Positions 1 through 8,120 of a stretch of DNA of 64,000 nt are shown here, piece after piece. Both the position numbers and the translations under genes were made by a program. A model generated the notes under the pieces. It saw nothing but the letters and a program-made list of their open reading frames with translations, had not been told where the DNA came from and searched no databases. How positions within the stretch are numbered: position 1 is the stretch's first letter; each line of letters opens with the position of its first letter. The DNA lies in contig JANRJY010000025.1 of assembly GCA_033763735.1 (NCBI GenBank), positions 1-64,000 on the forward strand, in the 5' to 3' direction. Origin of the DNA: JANRJY01 sp033763735. GTDB lineage: Bacteria; Bacteroidota; Bacteroidia; Cytophagales; UBA9547.

Positions 1-33
1 CTAGTTCTTTTTTCAATGCGGTACAATAAAAAA

Positions 34-49
34 GGGAACTTCTGTTCCC
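34..49 (-). terminator. Stem-loop with U-tract on the minus strand
   Basis: GGGAAC and GTTCCC pair around a TTCT loop. Read on the minus strand the stem is followed at once by a run of T, the form of an intrinsic terminator. It lies just downstream of a predicted leftward promoter, so it may be an attenuator in the leader of a gene beyond the left edge. On the plus strand there is no T run after the stem. Confidence 0.45.
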
Positions 50-70
50 CTTCATACTTCAATTTCGGTG

Positions 71-101
71 CAAATGTAAGAAAATGCATTATCTAATTCA
101 A
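71..101 (-). promoter_or_regulatory. Predicted Bacteroidota-type promoter, leftward
   Basis: On the minus strand there is a perfect TAnnTTTG -7 box (complement CAAATGTA, 71-78) and a TTG -33 element (complement CAA, 99-101), 20 bases apart. It would drive a gene to the left of the window. No comparable motif was seen for the plus-strand gene at 119. Confidence 0.45.
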
Positions 102-118
102 AATATATTTTAAAATAA

Positions 119-991
119 ATGTTTGATTTCACGGAGCCAATTATTCAAAACGTACTTCATCCCACATTGCAATCATTTGAAATAAGATTAGATGTGAAAA
201 GGCTCGACTTAATTGATCCTTTTATTTCAGGTAATAAATGGTTCAAACTAAAATATAATATTGAAGAAGCGAACCGATTGAACATCAAAACTTTGCTCTC
301 TTTTGGTGGCGCATATTCCAACCATATTTATGCACTTGCTGCGGCAGGAAAGCGATTTGGAATTCGAACCATAGGAATAATTAGAGGTGAAGAAACTTTG
401 CCTTTAAATGATACATTGAAGTTTGCAACCGATTGCCAAATGCAATTAGAATACGTTTCAAGAGAAAAATATAGATTAAAAGATAATCCGGAATTTAAAG
501 ATGAGCTTTTGAAAACTTATGGTGACGTTTATATTATTCCGGAAGGTGGTAGTAATTTGTTAGGAGTTAAAGGGACTGTTGAAATATTGAGTGAACGAGA
601 AATTAATGAATATGATATTATTTGTTGCTGCTGTGGCACTGGAGCCACTTTAAGTGGTATTTTGATTAAATTAAATGGCAATAAAAATGCGCTTGGATTT
701 TCTGTATTAAAAGGCGACTTTATGAAAAATGCTGTTGATACAATCACCTATGACTATTCGGGGCAATTATTCGAAAATTATACCATCAACAACCATTATC
801 ACTTTGGTGGATATGCAAAAAGTAACTCAGAACTGGATTCATTTATTAAAACCTATACAAACACCACTCTTATTCCCATAGAACATGTATACACGGCAAA
901 GATGTTCTATGGGATTATGGACTTGGTAAATAAAGGCAAATTCACTCCAGGCACTAAAATATTAGCTATTCATACAGGTGGATTGAGATAA
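119..991 (+). CDS. PLP-dependent ACC deaminase / D-cysteine desulfhydrase family enzyme
   Basis: A fold type II PLP enzyme of 290 residues, near the family length. Lys40 in the motif GNK is the expected Schiff-base lysine, Ser67-Asn68-His69 matches the conserved SNH, a glycine-rich CGTGATLSG near residue 172 should bind the PLP phosphate, and the protein ends in the typical HTGG motif. Known members deaminate 1-aminocyclopropane-1-carboxylate or release H2S from D-cysteine. In bacteria without a plant lifestyle the desulfhydrase-type activity is more likely, but the sequence alone does not decide. It is cytoplasmic. It is a single-gene unit whose stop lies one base from the stop of the convergent lipoprotein gene. 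Confidence 0.85.
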   Translation: MFDFTEPIIQNVLHPTLQSFEIRLDVKRLDLIDPFISGNKWFKLKYNIEEANRLNIKTLLSFGGAYSNHIYALAAAGKRFGIRTIGIIRGEETLPLNDTLKFATDCQMQLEYVSREKYRLKDNPEFKDELLKTYGDVYIIPEGGSNLLGVKGTVEILSEREINEYDIICCCCGTGATLSGILIKLNGNKNALGFSVLKGDFMKNAVDTITYDYSGQLFENYTINNHYHFGGYAKSNSELDSFIKTYTNTTLIPIEHVYTAKMFYGIMDLVNKGKFTPGTKILAIHTGGLR

Positions 992-992
992 A

Positions 993-1805
993 TTAAGGCA
1001 CGATCAATGAATCGGTATACAAATACATTCCTTGAATGATGCCTGCTGCGTCAGGAATATTGCCGACAACGTTTGCAGGAGGCGTACTGAAAACGCCCCC
1101 ATCACTATTGACCTGATCATTAATGCCATTGTAATAATCAAATACTTCCTTGGTAATCGTATAATATTTGTAAGTAAACTTATCTCCACTATTTAACTTT
1201 TCGACTAGTGTGAATCCGGGAATTTTCCCGTTTAGGTTTTCATTGCTTGCATATAACAAATCGTCCGGTTCGTTTTTTAATTTCCCATTGACAAAATTCT
1301 GAAATAAATAATACTCTCTGAATTGAGTATGAACCATTGCAAATACTATTGCTTTGAATTTGCCTTCATTATTTTCATCTGGAACTATTACCACCGAATC
1401 TATTGGTAATGGCTTAGCCGGCATTACCAAATTAGCGGTATATGTTTTGCCTTCTACTTTAGCAGTCATTGTATATACACGTCCGTCCGAAATGCCAACG
1501 GTGGTCAAGCATTGATATCTGCCGTTTCCGACATATTGCAATTGTTCAATATTGCCGTGGTTGTCTGAAATAATAATTTCAGCATTTTCAATGTAAATAT
1601 TTTCATTTGAATGAATTGAAACTGTTCTCTTGACCTTGACACAATTTGAATCTATCAAATTTGTTATTTTGCCTTCAAATGCAATTTTTGGAATTTTATG
1701 ATTGTCTTTATCCAGATTATATTCCGGTGTGATATCCACAGGTTTACCACATGTACTCATTAGAATAATGGTTGATATAAATATGATTATATATGAAGCT
1801 TTCAT
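993..1805 (-). CDS. DUF4249 family lipoprotein
   Basis: A 270-residue protein with a lipoprotein signal peptide (hydrophobic 5-17, lipobox MSTC with Cys19). The body is beta-rich and has the LVMPAKPLPIDSV stretch typical of DUF4249 proteins. In Bacteroidota these are encoded next to carboxypeptidase-domain TonB-dependent receptors and are thought to be outer-membrane accessory lipoproteins of unknown function. Here it is the last gene of the sigma/FecR/STN/TonB operon, 27 bases after the receptor. A role as surface partner of that receptor is inferred from position. The ligand is unknown. Confidence 0.8.
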   Translation of the reverse strand: MKASYIIIFISTIILMSTCGKPVDITPEYNLDKDNHKIPKIAFEGKITNLIDSNCVKVKRTVSIHSNENIYIENAEIIISDNHGNIEQLQYVGNGRYQCLTTVGISDGRVYTMTAKVEGKTYTANLVMPAKPLPIDSVVIVPDENNEGKFKAIVFAMVHTQFREYYLFQNFVNGKLKNEPDDLLYASNENLNGKIPGFTLVEKLNSGDKFTYKYYTITKEVFDYYNGINDQVNSDGGVFSTPPANVVGNIPDAAGIIQGMYLYTDSLIVP

Positions 1806-1832
1806 GTTTTTAAAGTTTAATTGTTTTTTTAA

Positions 1833-4217
1833 TTAGAAATTGAAGGTGTAAGTCACAGAAGGAACAATAGGAAATAACCAAAGCATTACTATTTGTTTGT
1901 TGTTAGTAGTAATGGTTTTGTTTGAATTTTCAGGATTCGGCACTTCTTCATTGCGTGTATATACTGAAAATGGGTTTTTTCTATTATAAACATTGTATAT
2001 CGAAAAATTCCATTCACTACTCCATTTGCGATTTGGTTTAACTTTACTTTTAAGATTAACCGACAAATCCAATCGATGAAAGTCAGGGGTGCGTTCGCCA
2101 TTTCTTTCATTATAAATCAATACTGATGTTTGTTCGAAAGTGTATTTGCCGGCTGGAAGCGTAATTGGCCTACCAGAGCCATACATCCATGATGTACCTA
2201 CGCTCCACCTTTTGTTGATTTCATAAAACAAACTTGCATTGATGTTATGACGACGGTCCCATGATGCAAAGTATTCATTGCCATTATTGATACCCGGAAT
2301 TTTCAATTTTGTCCAAGAAAGTGTGTAAGCCGCAGTCCAAGTAAACTTTCCTGATGATTTTTTGACCATTAATTCAGCTCCGTATGAATATCCTGTTCCA
2401 CGCAACACTTCAGTTTCTATTGCCGGATTCATTAATAACTGTGCATTATCTTTAAAATCAATGGTATTATTTAACCACTTATAATATCCCTCCAATGAGC
2501 ATTCAATTGTGTTATCCAAAAGGTTGTGAAAGTAGCCAAGCGCAATTTGATCTGAAGTTTGAGGAGCAATGTATCTTGAACTAGGCACCCACATGGTTAT
2601 GGGTAGAGGGGAAGCTGAATTGCTTAATTGATGTATATATTGATAGGTATGATTATAGGATGCTTTAATTGAGCTTTTCTCATCTACATTAAACTTAACT
2701 CCTAATCGGGGCTCCAATCCAAAATAGGTCTTGTCAACCTGATAATAATTATTTGATATTGTATCAGTTATATTGTTTTTTGATGATATATTATTGTTGG
2801 CATAAATGTAGGTGGTGTTTCCATTGTTTTGAAAAGTTGTGAACCTTAATCCATATTGCAAATGAAGCCTGTTCCATATTTTTTGTTCATTACTGATATA
2901 CAATGCATATTCTAATGCATTATTCAGTGGCATTTTGACTTCTCTGAATATTGAATTGTCAGATTTGGGAGTGATGACTCCCGGCTGAAAGCTTTTGTTG
3001 CAAATTTGGACACCGAATTTCAGCTCATTGTTTATATTCAACAAATAACTATAGTCCTGTTTTAGACTTTGCTCCTGAATATTTGCAACCCATTCAAATG
3101 CCTGAACGCCAGATGTTAAACCTAAACTATAATTAAAATCACTGAATATTCCGGAGGTATTCATGAAAAGTCGGTTATTAAACACGTGACTCCATCTTAA
3201 AGAAGTAGTTGCATTGCCCCAACTCAATCCGAAATTGCCACTTTTAAAAACATCTTGACCATAATAACCGGAAAGATAAATTCTATCTCTCTTACCCAAC
3301 TGATAATTGAGTTTGGCGTTGATGTCATAAAAATATAAAGTAGTATTTTTAATGTCTTTGTCTGATGAGGCTTTGAGAAAAACATCAAAATAAGACCTTC
3401 TTGCTGATACTATAAACGAACCTTTATCTCTAATAATTGGTCCTTCCAAAGTTGCTTTGGATGACAATAAACCTATCGAAGCGGTTCCGGATAATTTTTG
3501 AGAGTTTCCATCCCTGGTTCTGATATCCACAACTGAAGACAATCGCCCTCCAAACTGGGCCGGAATTCCTCCTTTATAAATATCTGCGCTTTTAATAGCA
3601 TCTCCATTGAACACCGAAAAAATTCCGGCTAGGTGAGAGGCATTATAAACCGGGGCTTCATCCAAAAGAATTAAATTTTGATCCGAACTACCTCCTCTCA
3701 CAAAAAAAGCTGAAGAACCCTCTCCTACTGACTGTACTCCGGGCAATTGTTGAATGTTTTTTATTATATCAATTTCGCCAAACATTACCGGAACTTTTTT
3801 CATTTGATCCACTGTAAGTCTATTCATACTCATCTGAATGTTATTAACATTTTCATCTTTGGGATGAGCAGACACAAGCACCTCATCAGTTGTGATAGAT
3901 TCAACTTGAAGCATAAAATTCTGGGTGATATTTTCATTGATAACAATTTGATTTTCAATGCTTTTGTATCCGATATAACTGATTAATATATTATAAGTTC
4001 CTTTAGGTAAAGTCACCGAATAAAAACCATAAGAGTTAGTAGTCGCACCCGTTTTTAGTTCCTTGACATACACTGTGGCACCAATTATATCTTCTCCGTT
4101 TTTGGCGTCTTTGATATATCCGCTCATTGATACTTTTCCGGCTGCGTCGTCGTCACAGAATGAGGTTTTGGAAAGCATTAATAGTATTATTGAGATGGCA
4201 ATTCTGATATTTTTCAT
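1833..4217 (-). CDS. TonB-dependent receptor with carboxypeptidase-like regulatory domain
   Basis: A 794-residue outer-membrane receptor. Order: signal peptide (1-21), CarboxypepD_reg-like beta-sandwich (about 30-110), plug domain (about 125-230, with the conserved FVRGG and the PAQFGGRLSSVVDIR strand), then a 22-strand-type barrel ending in phenylalanine (TYTFNF). It has no N-terminal STN signalling domain. That domain is instead carried by the preceding gene, 94 bases upstream. It should import a TonB-energised ligand whose identity is not readable. DUF4249 follows, and the sigma/FecR pair lies upstream. It shares its architecture with the receptor at 21259-23601. Confidence 0.88.
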   Translation of the reverse strand: MKNIRIAISIILLMLSKTSFCDDDAAGKVSMSGYIKDAKNGEDIIGATVYVKELKTGATTNSYGFYSVTLPKGTYNILISYIGYKSIENQIVINENITQNFMLQVESITTDEVLVSAHPKDENVNNIQMSMNRLTVDQMKKVPVMFGEIDIIKNIQQLPGVQSVGEGSSAFFVRGGSSDQNLILLDEAPVYNASHLAGIFSVFNGDAIKSADIYKGGIPAQFGGRLSSVVDIRTRDGNSQKLSGTASIGLLSSKATLEGPIIRDKGSFIVSARRSYFDVFLKASSDKDIKNTTLYFYDINAKLNYQLGKRDRIYLSGYYGQDVFKSGNFGLSWGNATTSLRWSHVFNNRLFMNTSGIFSDFNYSLGLTSGVQAFEWVANIQEQSLKQDYSYLLNINNELKFGVQICNKSFQPGVITPKSDNSIFREVKMPLNNALEYALYISNEQKIWNRLHLQYGLRFTTFQNNGNTTYIYANNNISSKNNITDTISNNYYQVDKTYFGLEPRLGVKFNVDEKSSIKASYNHTYQYIHQLSNSASPLPITMWVPSSRYIAPQTSDQIALGYFHNLLDNTIECSLEGYYKWLNNTIDFKDNAQLLMNPAIETEVLRGTGYSYGAELMVKKSSGKFTWTAAYTLSWTKLKIPGINNGNEYFASWDRRHNINASLFYEINKRWSVGTSWMYGSGRPITLPAGKYTFEQTSVLIYNERNGERTPDFHRLDLSVNLKSKVKPNRKWSSEWNFSIYNVYNRKNPFSVYTRNEEVPNPENSNKTITTNNKQIVMLWLFPIVPSVTYTFNF

Positions 4218-4311
4218 GTTTGTATTTATTTAATAATTGTAGACTGAAAGGGCAATAGCTATCCTGTCCTAAAATTTAGGTGAAGCATTATTGAGATTTT
4301 TACTAGGGATA

Positions 4312-6264
4312 TTAAAGGAATCTTATGCCAGCATTGAAACCGATCCAGCTTTGAAGCTGATAACCGTTTCCATAGGATTGGCTATAGAATTTATTTCCTC
4401 CATATGCTCGGGATGAATAAGGAGTTAGCGGATCATATTTGCTGTCAAACAGATTTACATTTGCCGTTACACCAGCAAACACTGATAACTTGGGCAATAA
4501 GTACCGTTCATATGCTACTCGCATTCCATAGATATTATTGAATTGTTCCCAACTGCCCAAATGAACTTGATGAGTAATTAGTTCCAAATTGATATTTGAT
4601 TTGCTATTCAACACGATTTGATGTCCTAATCCTAATCCGTATGTAAATTTCTGGTCATTTATAATGGGTTGATAACCAGCCGTATAAATTATATATAGCT
4701 TTTTTACTCCTGATCTATATGCAATATTTGCATAGGTCACCTCATTGGCACTAATTTCAATTTGATGAATCCCTTTCTTTACCAATGATATCAATCCCAA
4801 TGAAACGCCATCACAGGAATCAACAATATTAACCACACCTAACTGAAAACCTTTGATATATTTGGTGACATTAATAAATCCTGACATTTGTGCTCCGGTG
4901 ATGGATTTAGACACATTTACAAATCCCGACAACTGTACTTTTGATTGATTGCTTATATTTGCAAATCCGGCAATTTGAGCTACATTATTATATGCAACAT
5001 TGCAAAATCCTGCTATTTGCAAATCAGTCTTTTTACCGGATCCTACATTCATAAAACCAGCAATTTGTCCGCCTGAAAAGTCATTCTTTTGAATATTAGT
5101 AAATCCAGCTATCTGTGCACCTTTAGCATTTGCCAGGCTAATGTTGGCAAAACCAGCTAATTGAGCTCCGTTTAAAGTATCTCTGTTTATATTCATGAAA
5201 CCAGCTGATTGCACACCATGCACTTTACTATAAGCAACATTGGCAAAGCCTGCTGATTGAAATCCATTAACTTCCCCACCCGTTGCATTAAGAAATCCTG
5301 ATAATTGGGCACCTTTTACATCTTTTTTATTGATGTTAAATACGGAAGCAAGTTCAATGCCTTTGACTCCCCCTGTATACCCTCCAACCACATTTATTGA
5401 CCCTTTATAATTGTAGGAGGAACTATTTATTCCATCTGTTCCCAAAGCGGGGATAAACGACACTTGTATATCATGATTTTTGATTTGAGGAATATTGATT
5501 GCATTCATCCTTTGTTTAAAAGAAGTGAATAGCTGAATCCATTTCTCATTGACCAAATCTCTTTTGGGATGACCGGTTTGTTGTTCGGTTGAATCATTTG
5601 TTGATTGCACGTTAAATGAACTATCTTTTGTTAATTGTACAGTAACAGGAGTAGGTTCAGGTGCCAACTCAAATGTCAAGTTTTGTTCCGGTTGAGGATA
5701 TATTTGAACAATTGTATCCAGATATTCTTTTTTGGCAATAGCTATTCCAATTGCCGTTTGATTACTTTTGGCATCGATACGAAGTTGGAAAAACCCCTTG
5801 TCATTGGATACTGCCGAAGCCAAAGATGCAGTATCATATACGCTGGCAAATGCAATAAATTCGCCTGTCTTTTGATTTAGAATAGCACCTTTGATAATAT
5901 AATTTGAATTCGACCTTTTATGTGCAACGACTTTATTTGCAGTTTTAACAATGACAACGTTATTGCCTTTAACCTTATATTCAAACTTGTTTTTGAACAA
6001 CTTATCCAATGCCTGTTTTGCATTCATACCTTTGGCACTAAATGAAACCAAACTATCCACTTTGAATAAACTTGTATTATAGGTAAAATTAAAATTGCAT
6101 TGTTCGCTAATAACATCTAGCACCTTGTCAATTCTAGTGTTTTTCACATCAATATTGACCGTTTTTTGCAATACCTGAGCTTGGCTATTAACATTAGAAA
6201 ACACAATGGAGCAAATGATTAATAATAATAAAAAAACCTTAGAAAATACAACTCTCCGTTTCAT
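4312..6264 (-). CDS. STN-domain outer-membrane protein with LA_2272-type surface repeats
   Basis: A 650-residue secreted protein. Visible regions: signal peptide (1-29), STN domain (about 35-107, with the DVKNTRIDKVLDVI helix and the VVIVK end strand), carboxypeptidase-regulatory-like domain (about 120-203), a Thr/Ser/Gln-rich linker, about ten degenerate repeats around AGF-x-N-[IV] (about 288-491), and a beta-rich C-terminus ending GIRFL like an outer-membrane barrel. STN domains in FecA-type receptors pass an envelope signal to FecR. Here the domain sits on a repeat protein encoded between fecR and the TonB receptor, which suggests, as inference, that this protein or its ligand signals to FecR. 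The repeat resembles the family named after Leptospira LA_2272, whose function is unknown. Confidence 0.72.
   Translation of the reverse strand: MKRRVVFSKVFLLLLIICSIVFSNVNSQAQVLQKTVNIDVKNTRIDKVLDVISEQCNFNFTYNTSLFKVDSLVSFSAKGMNAKQALDKLFKNKFEYKVKGNNVVIVKTANKVVAHKRSNSNYIIKGAILNQKTGEFIAFASVYDTASLASAVSNDKGFFQLRIDAKSNQTAIGIAIAKKEYLDTIVQIYPQPEQNLTFELAPEPTPVTVQLTKDSSFNVQSTNDSTEQQTGHPKRDLVNEKWIQLFTSFKQRMNAINIPQIKNHDIQVSFIPALGTDGINSSSYNYKGSINVVGGYTGGVKGIELASVFNINKKDVKGAQLSGFLNATGGEVNGFQSAGFANVAYSKVHGVQSAGFMNINRDTLNGAQLAGFANISLANAKGAQIAGFTNIQKNDFSGGQIAGFMNVGSGKKTDLQIAGFCNVAYNNVAQIAGFANISNQSKVQLSGFVNVSKSITGAQMSGFINVTKYIKGFQLGVVNIVDSCDGVSLGLISLVKKGIHQIEISANEVTYANIAYRSGVKKLYIIYTAGYQPIINDQKFTYGLGLGHQIVLNSKSNINLELITHQVHLGSWEQFNNIYGMRVAYERYLLPKLSVFAGVTANVNLFDSKYDPLTPYSSRAYGGNKFYSQSYGNGYQLQSWIGFNAGIRFL
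4790..5400 (-). repeat. In-frame surface-repeat array (AGFxN units)
   Basis: Within the STN-domain gene, roughly ten copies of an approximately 15-20 residue unit recur. Each is built around G-A/V/F-Q-x-A/S-G-F-x-N-[IV/A]. The copies have diverged in DNA, so this is an old protein repeat rather than a recent tandem expansion. Hydrophobic and small residues alternate regularly, as in a beta-solenoid or barrel strand repeat. Confidence 0.7.
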
Positions 6265-6297
6265 AATATTTATCTGAATATCAAATTATTACGAATA

Positions 6298-7293
6298 TTA
6301 TTTTTCAATAAAAATATACTTGTTGCCACTTTTTACTATATCAATTTCCAAACTTTCTTTAATGAGTTCCAAAACTTGCTCCAGAGATTCATTTTTGAAA
6401 GTGGCAGTTAGGCGTAGTTCATTCAATTTGGCTGATCCTATTACGATTTCATATTCATAATATTTGCTCAAAACTTCTACCACTTTTGATAATTCAGTGT
6501 TATTGAATACCAAGGTCTTTGTTCGCCAAAATTCATAATTTGGATCGTTGTTCAATAATTTAGTTATCTGATTTGATTGCTTATCAAATACACCCATTTC
6601 GCCAGGAATAATGAAGATTTCACTTTCAGAGGTATACAACTTTACTTTTCCGGTGCTGACCTTCACTTCAACATTGCCATTTTCTAATTCTCTGACATTA
6701 AAACTAGTTCCTAATACTTGTATGCTTGCTAGAGGTCCGGCTTCTATAACAAATGGTTTATAAGGATCTTTGGTAATATCAAAAAAAGCTTCTCCTTCGA
6801 GTTTTACTCTTCTTTCATTGCTTTTGAATGAATCAGGATAAATTAATTTACTTCCTTTATTGATAGTAACACTTGATCCATCGGCCAATTTTTTACTTAT
6901 AACTACATCCCCAGAACTTGTTGACGACACCACAACAGCCTGTTGTTCAATGGATTGATAATTGTTTTTCTTTAATATAAAATACATTACCGTAGCAACC
7001 ATAACCAATAGCAAAGAAGCCGCTATTGAAAACATCCCTTTAGAAGAAAACAAAGGAATAATTCTGCCCGATTTTTTCATTCTAACTGAAACCTTCGTCC
7101 ATGCTTCGTCCTCATCTATCAATGGAGTTTCTTTCAAATTCAAACTATCATTCCAAATTTGTTGAGCCAATTTGAGTTCGTTTGCAAATTCCTGATCACT
7201 ATTCAACAATTGTTCAACCATTCCTTTTTCAGAAGAACTTATCTCGCCGGTTACCCATTTGGCTATAAGATTGTCTTTATCCTTATCTTTCAT
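6298..7293 (-). CDS. FecR family anti-sigma factor
   Basis: A 331-residue single-pass inner-membrane regulator. The N-terminal cytoplasmic region (1-80) should bind the sigma factor. One membrane helix lies at about 86-107. It is followed by the periplasmic FecR domain (about 120-215, with DGSSVTINKGSKLIYP and the F-I-E-A/V-LGTSFNVR segment) and a C-terminal DUF4974 STN-like domain (about 258-330), usual in Bacteroidota FecR proteins. It starts 12 bases after the sigma gene and is followed 33 bases on by the STN-domain protein. It should hold the sigma factor until an STN-borne signal arrives from the outer membrane. Confidence 0.9.
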   Translation of the reverse strand: MKDKDKDNLIAKWVTGEISSSEKGMVEQLLNSDQEFANELKLAQQIWNDSLNLKETPLIDEDEAWTKVSVRMKKSGRIIPLFSSKGMFSIAASLLLVMVATVMYFILKKNNYQSIEQQAVVVSSTSSGDVVISKKLADGSSVTINKGSKLIYPDSFKSNERRVKLEGEAFFDITKDPYKPFVIEAGPLASIQVLGTSFNVRELENGNVEVKVSTGKVKLYTSESEIFIIPGEMGVFDKQSNQITKLLNNDPNYEFWRTKTLVFNNTELSKVVEVLSKYYEYEIVIGSAKLNELRLTATFKNESLEQVLELIKESLEIDIVKSGNKYIFIEK

Positions 7294-7304
7294 GTTAATT
7301 GTAT

Positions 7305-7889
7305 TTAAATAGCTAATGTTAAAATGAAAATCGTTAAGTATTCAGCCAGATTGAGTCTCATTAGTTTCAATGCTTTTCCCATATGATTTTCAACGGTTTT
7401 TATAGAAATTCCCATTACTGAAGATATCTCCTTGTAAGACAAATCTTCAAAACGGCTCAATTTGAATACGTTACCACACTGTTCAGGCAAGGAAGCTATT
7501 GCCATTGAAATTTTATTTTGCAATTCTTCAAAACCTAGTTTAGTAACAGGTGTATCTAATTCTGATTTTTCGTGATACATATTTTCCATATTTGCCATAT
7601 TATATTGATGTTTTTTCAAATGATTCATACAGCTATTGTGAACACTTCTGTACAAATAAGCTTTAATCGATTGAACATTTTTGATTTTTGACTTATGATC
7701 CCAAATGCGACAAAATACATCCTGAACAACTTCCGAAGCTTCTTCTCTACTTGAAACAATACGATATGCATAGTTGCACATCATTCCATAGTATTTGCGA
7801 AAAATCACTTCAAAAGCCTTTTCATCACCTGCAGCAATTTGAAGCAGTAAATTTTGTTCGATATTTAAATCACCCGACTCGTTGTTCAT
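7305..7889 (-). CDS. ECF RNA polymerase sigma factor, Bacteroidota FecI-like
   Basis: A 194-residue ECF sigma factor. Sigma-2 lies at about 25-92 (AFEVIFRKYYGMMCNYAYRI, then VVQDVFCRIW) and sigma-4 at about 125-178 with the helix-turn-helix LSYKEISSVMGISIKTVENH. Proteins of this group pair with FecR and direct transcription of the TonB receptor genes beside them. It is first in a five-gene minus-strand operon. The C-terminus ends in a hydrophobic stretch (TIFILTLAI) beyond sigma-4, which is slightly unusual. No clear TAnnTTTG promoter was found upstream, consistent with a weak or self-controlled promoter. Confidence 0.9.
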   Translation of the reverse strand: MNNESGDLNIEQNLLLQIAAGDEKAFEVIFRKYYGMMCNYAYRIVSSREEASEVVQDVFCRIWDHKSKIKNVQSIKAYLYRSVHNSCMNHLKKHQYNMANMENMYHEKSELDTPVTKLGFEELQNKISMAIASLPEQCGNVFKLSRFEDLSYKEISSVMGISIKTVENHMGKALKLMRLNLAEYLTIFILTLAI

Positions 7890-8120
7890 TTTTGGTTTCG
7901 TTATCGCGTTTCTATGGTAAAGACAAATAATTAAACCTTTACCCCTATGTCACTTCAAAATATTTTTTTATTGAAATCATTACTCTCAATTTTAAAATGG
8001 TTAAGGTTGTCAAAATTTAGCTATTAAAGTGTCATTTAGTAAAAAAAATGCATTTTTTACTTATCTCAATAACTGAATTCATATTGTTGGTAATAATTTT
8101 TGTTACTTTTAACACCTTAA

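Noticed and set aside
4268..4280. CCTAAAATTTAGG palindrome between the STN gene and the TonB receptor gene
   Set aside because: Short and A+T-rich; expected by chance in this sequence and not followed by a T run.
4790..5400. Regular repeats that might be taken for a CRISPR array
   Set aside because: Units are in frame, diverged in DNA and conserved in protein, with no spacers of constant length; they are protein repeats.
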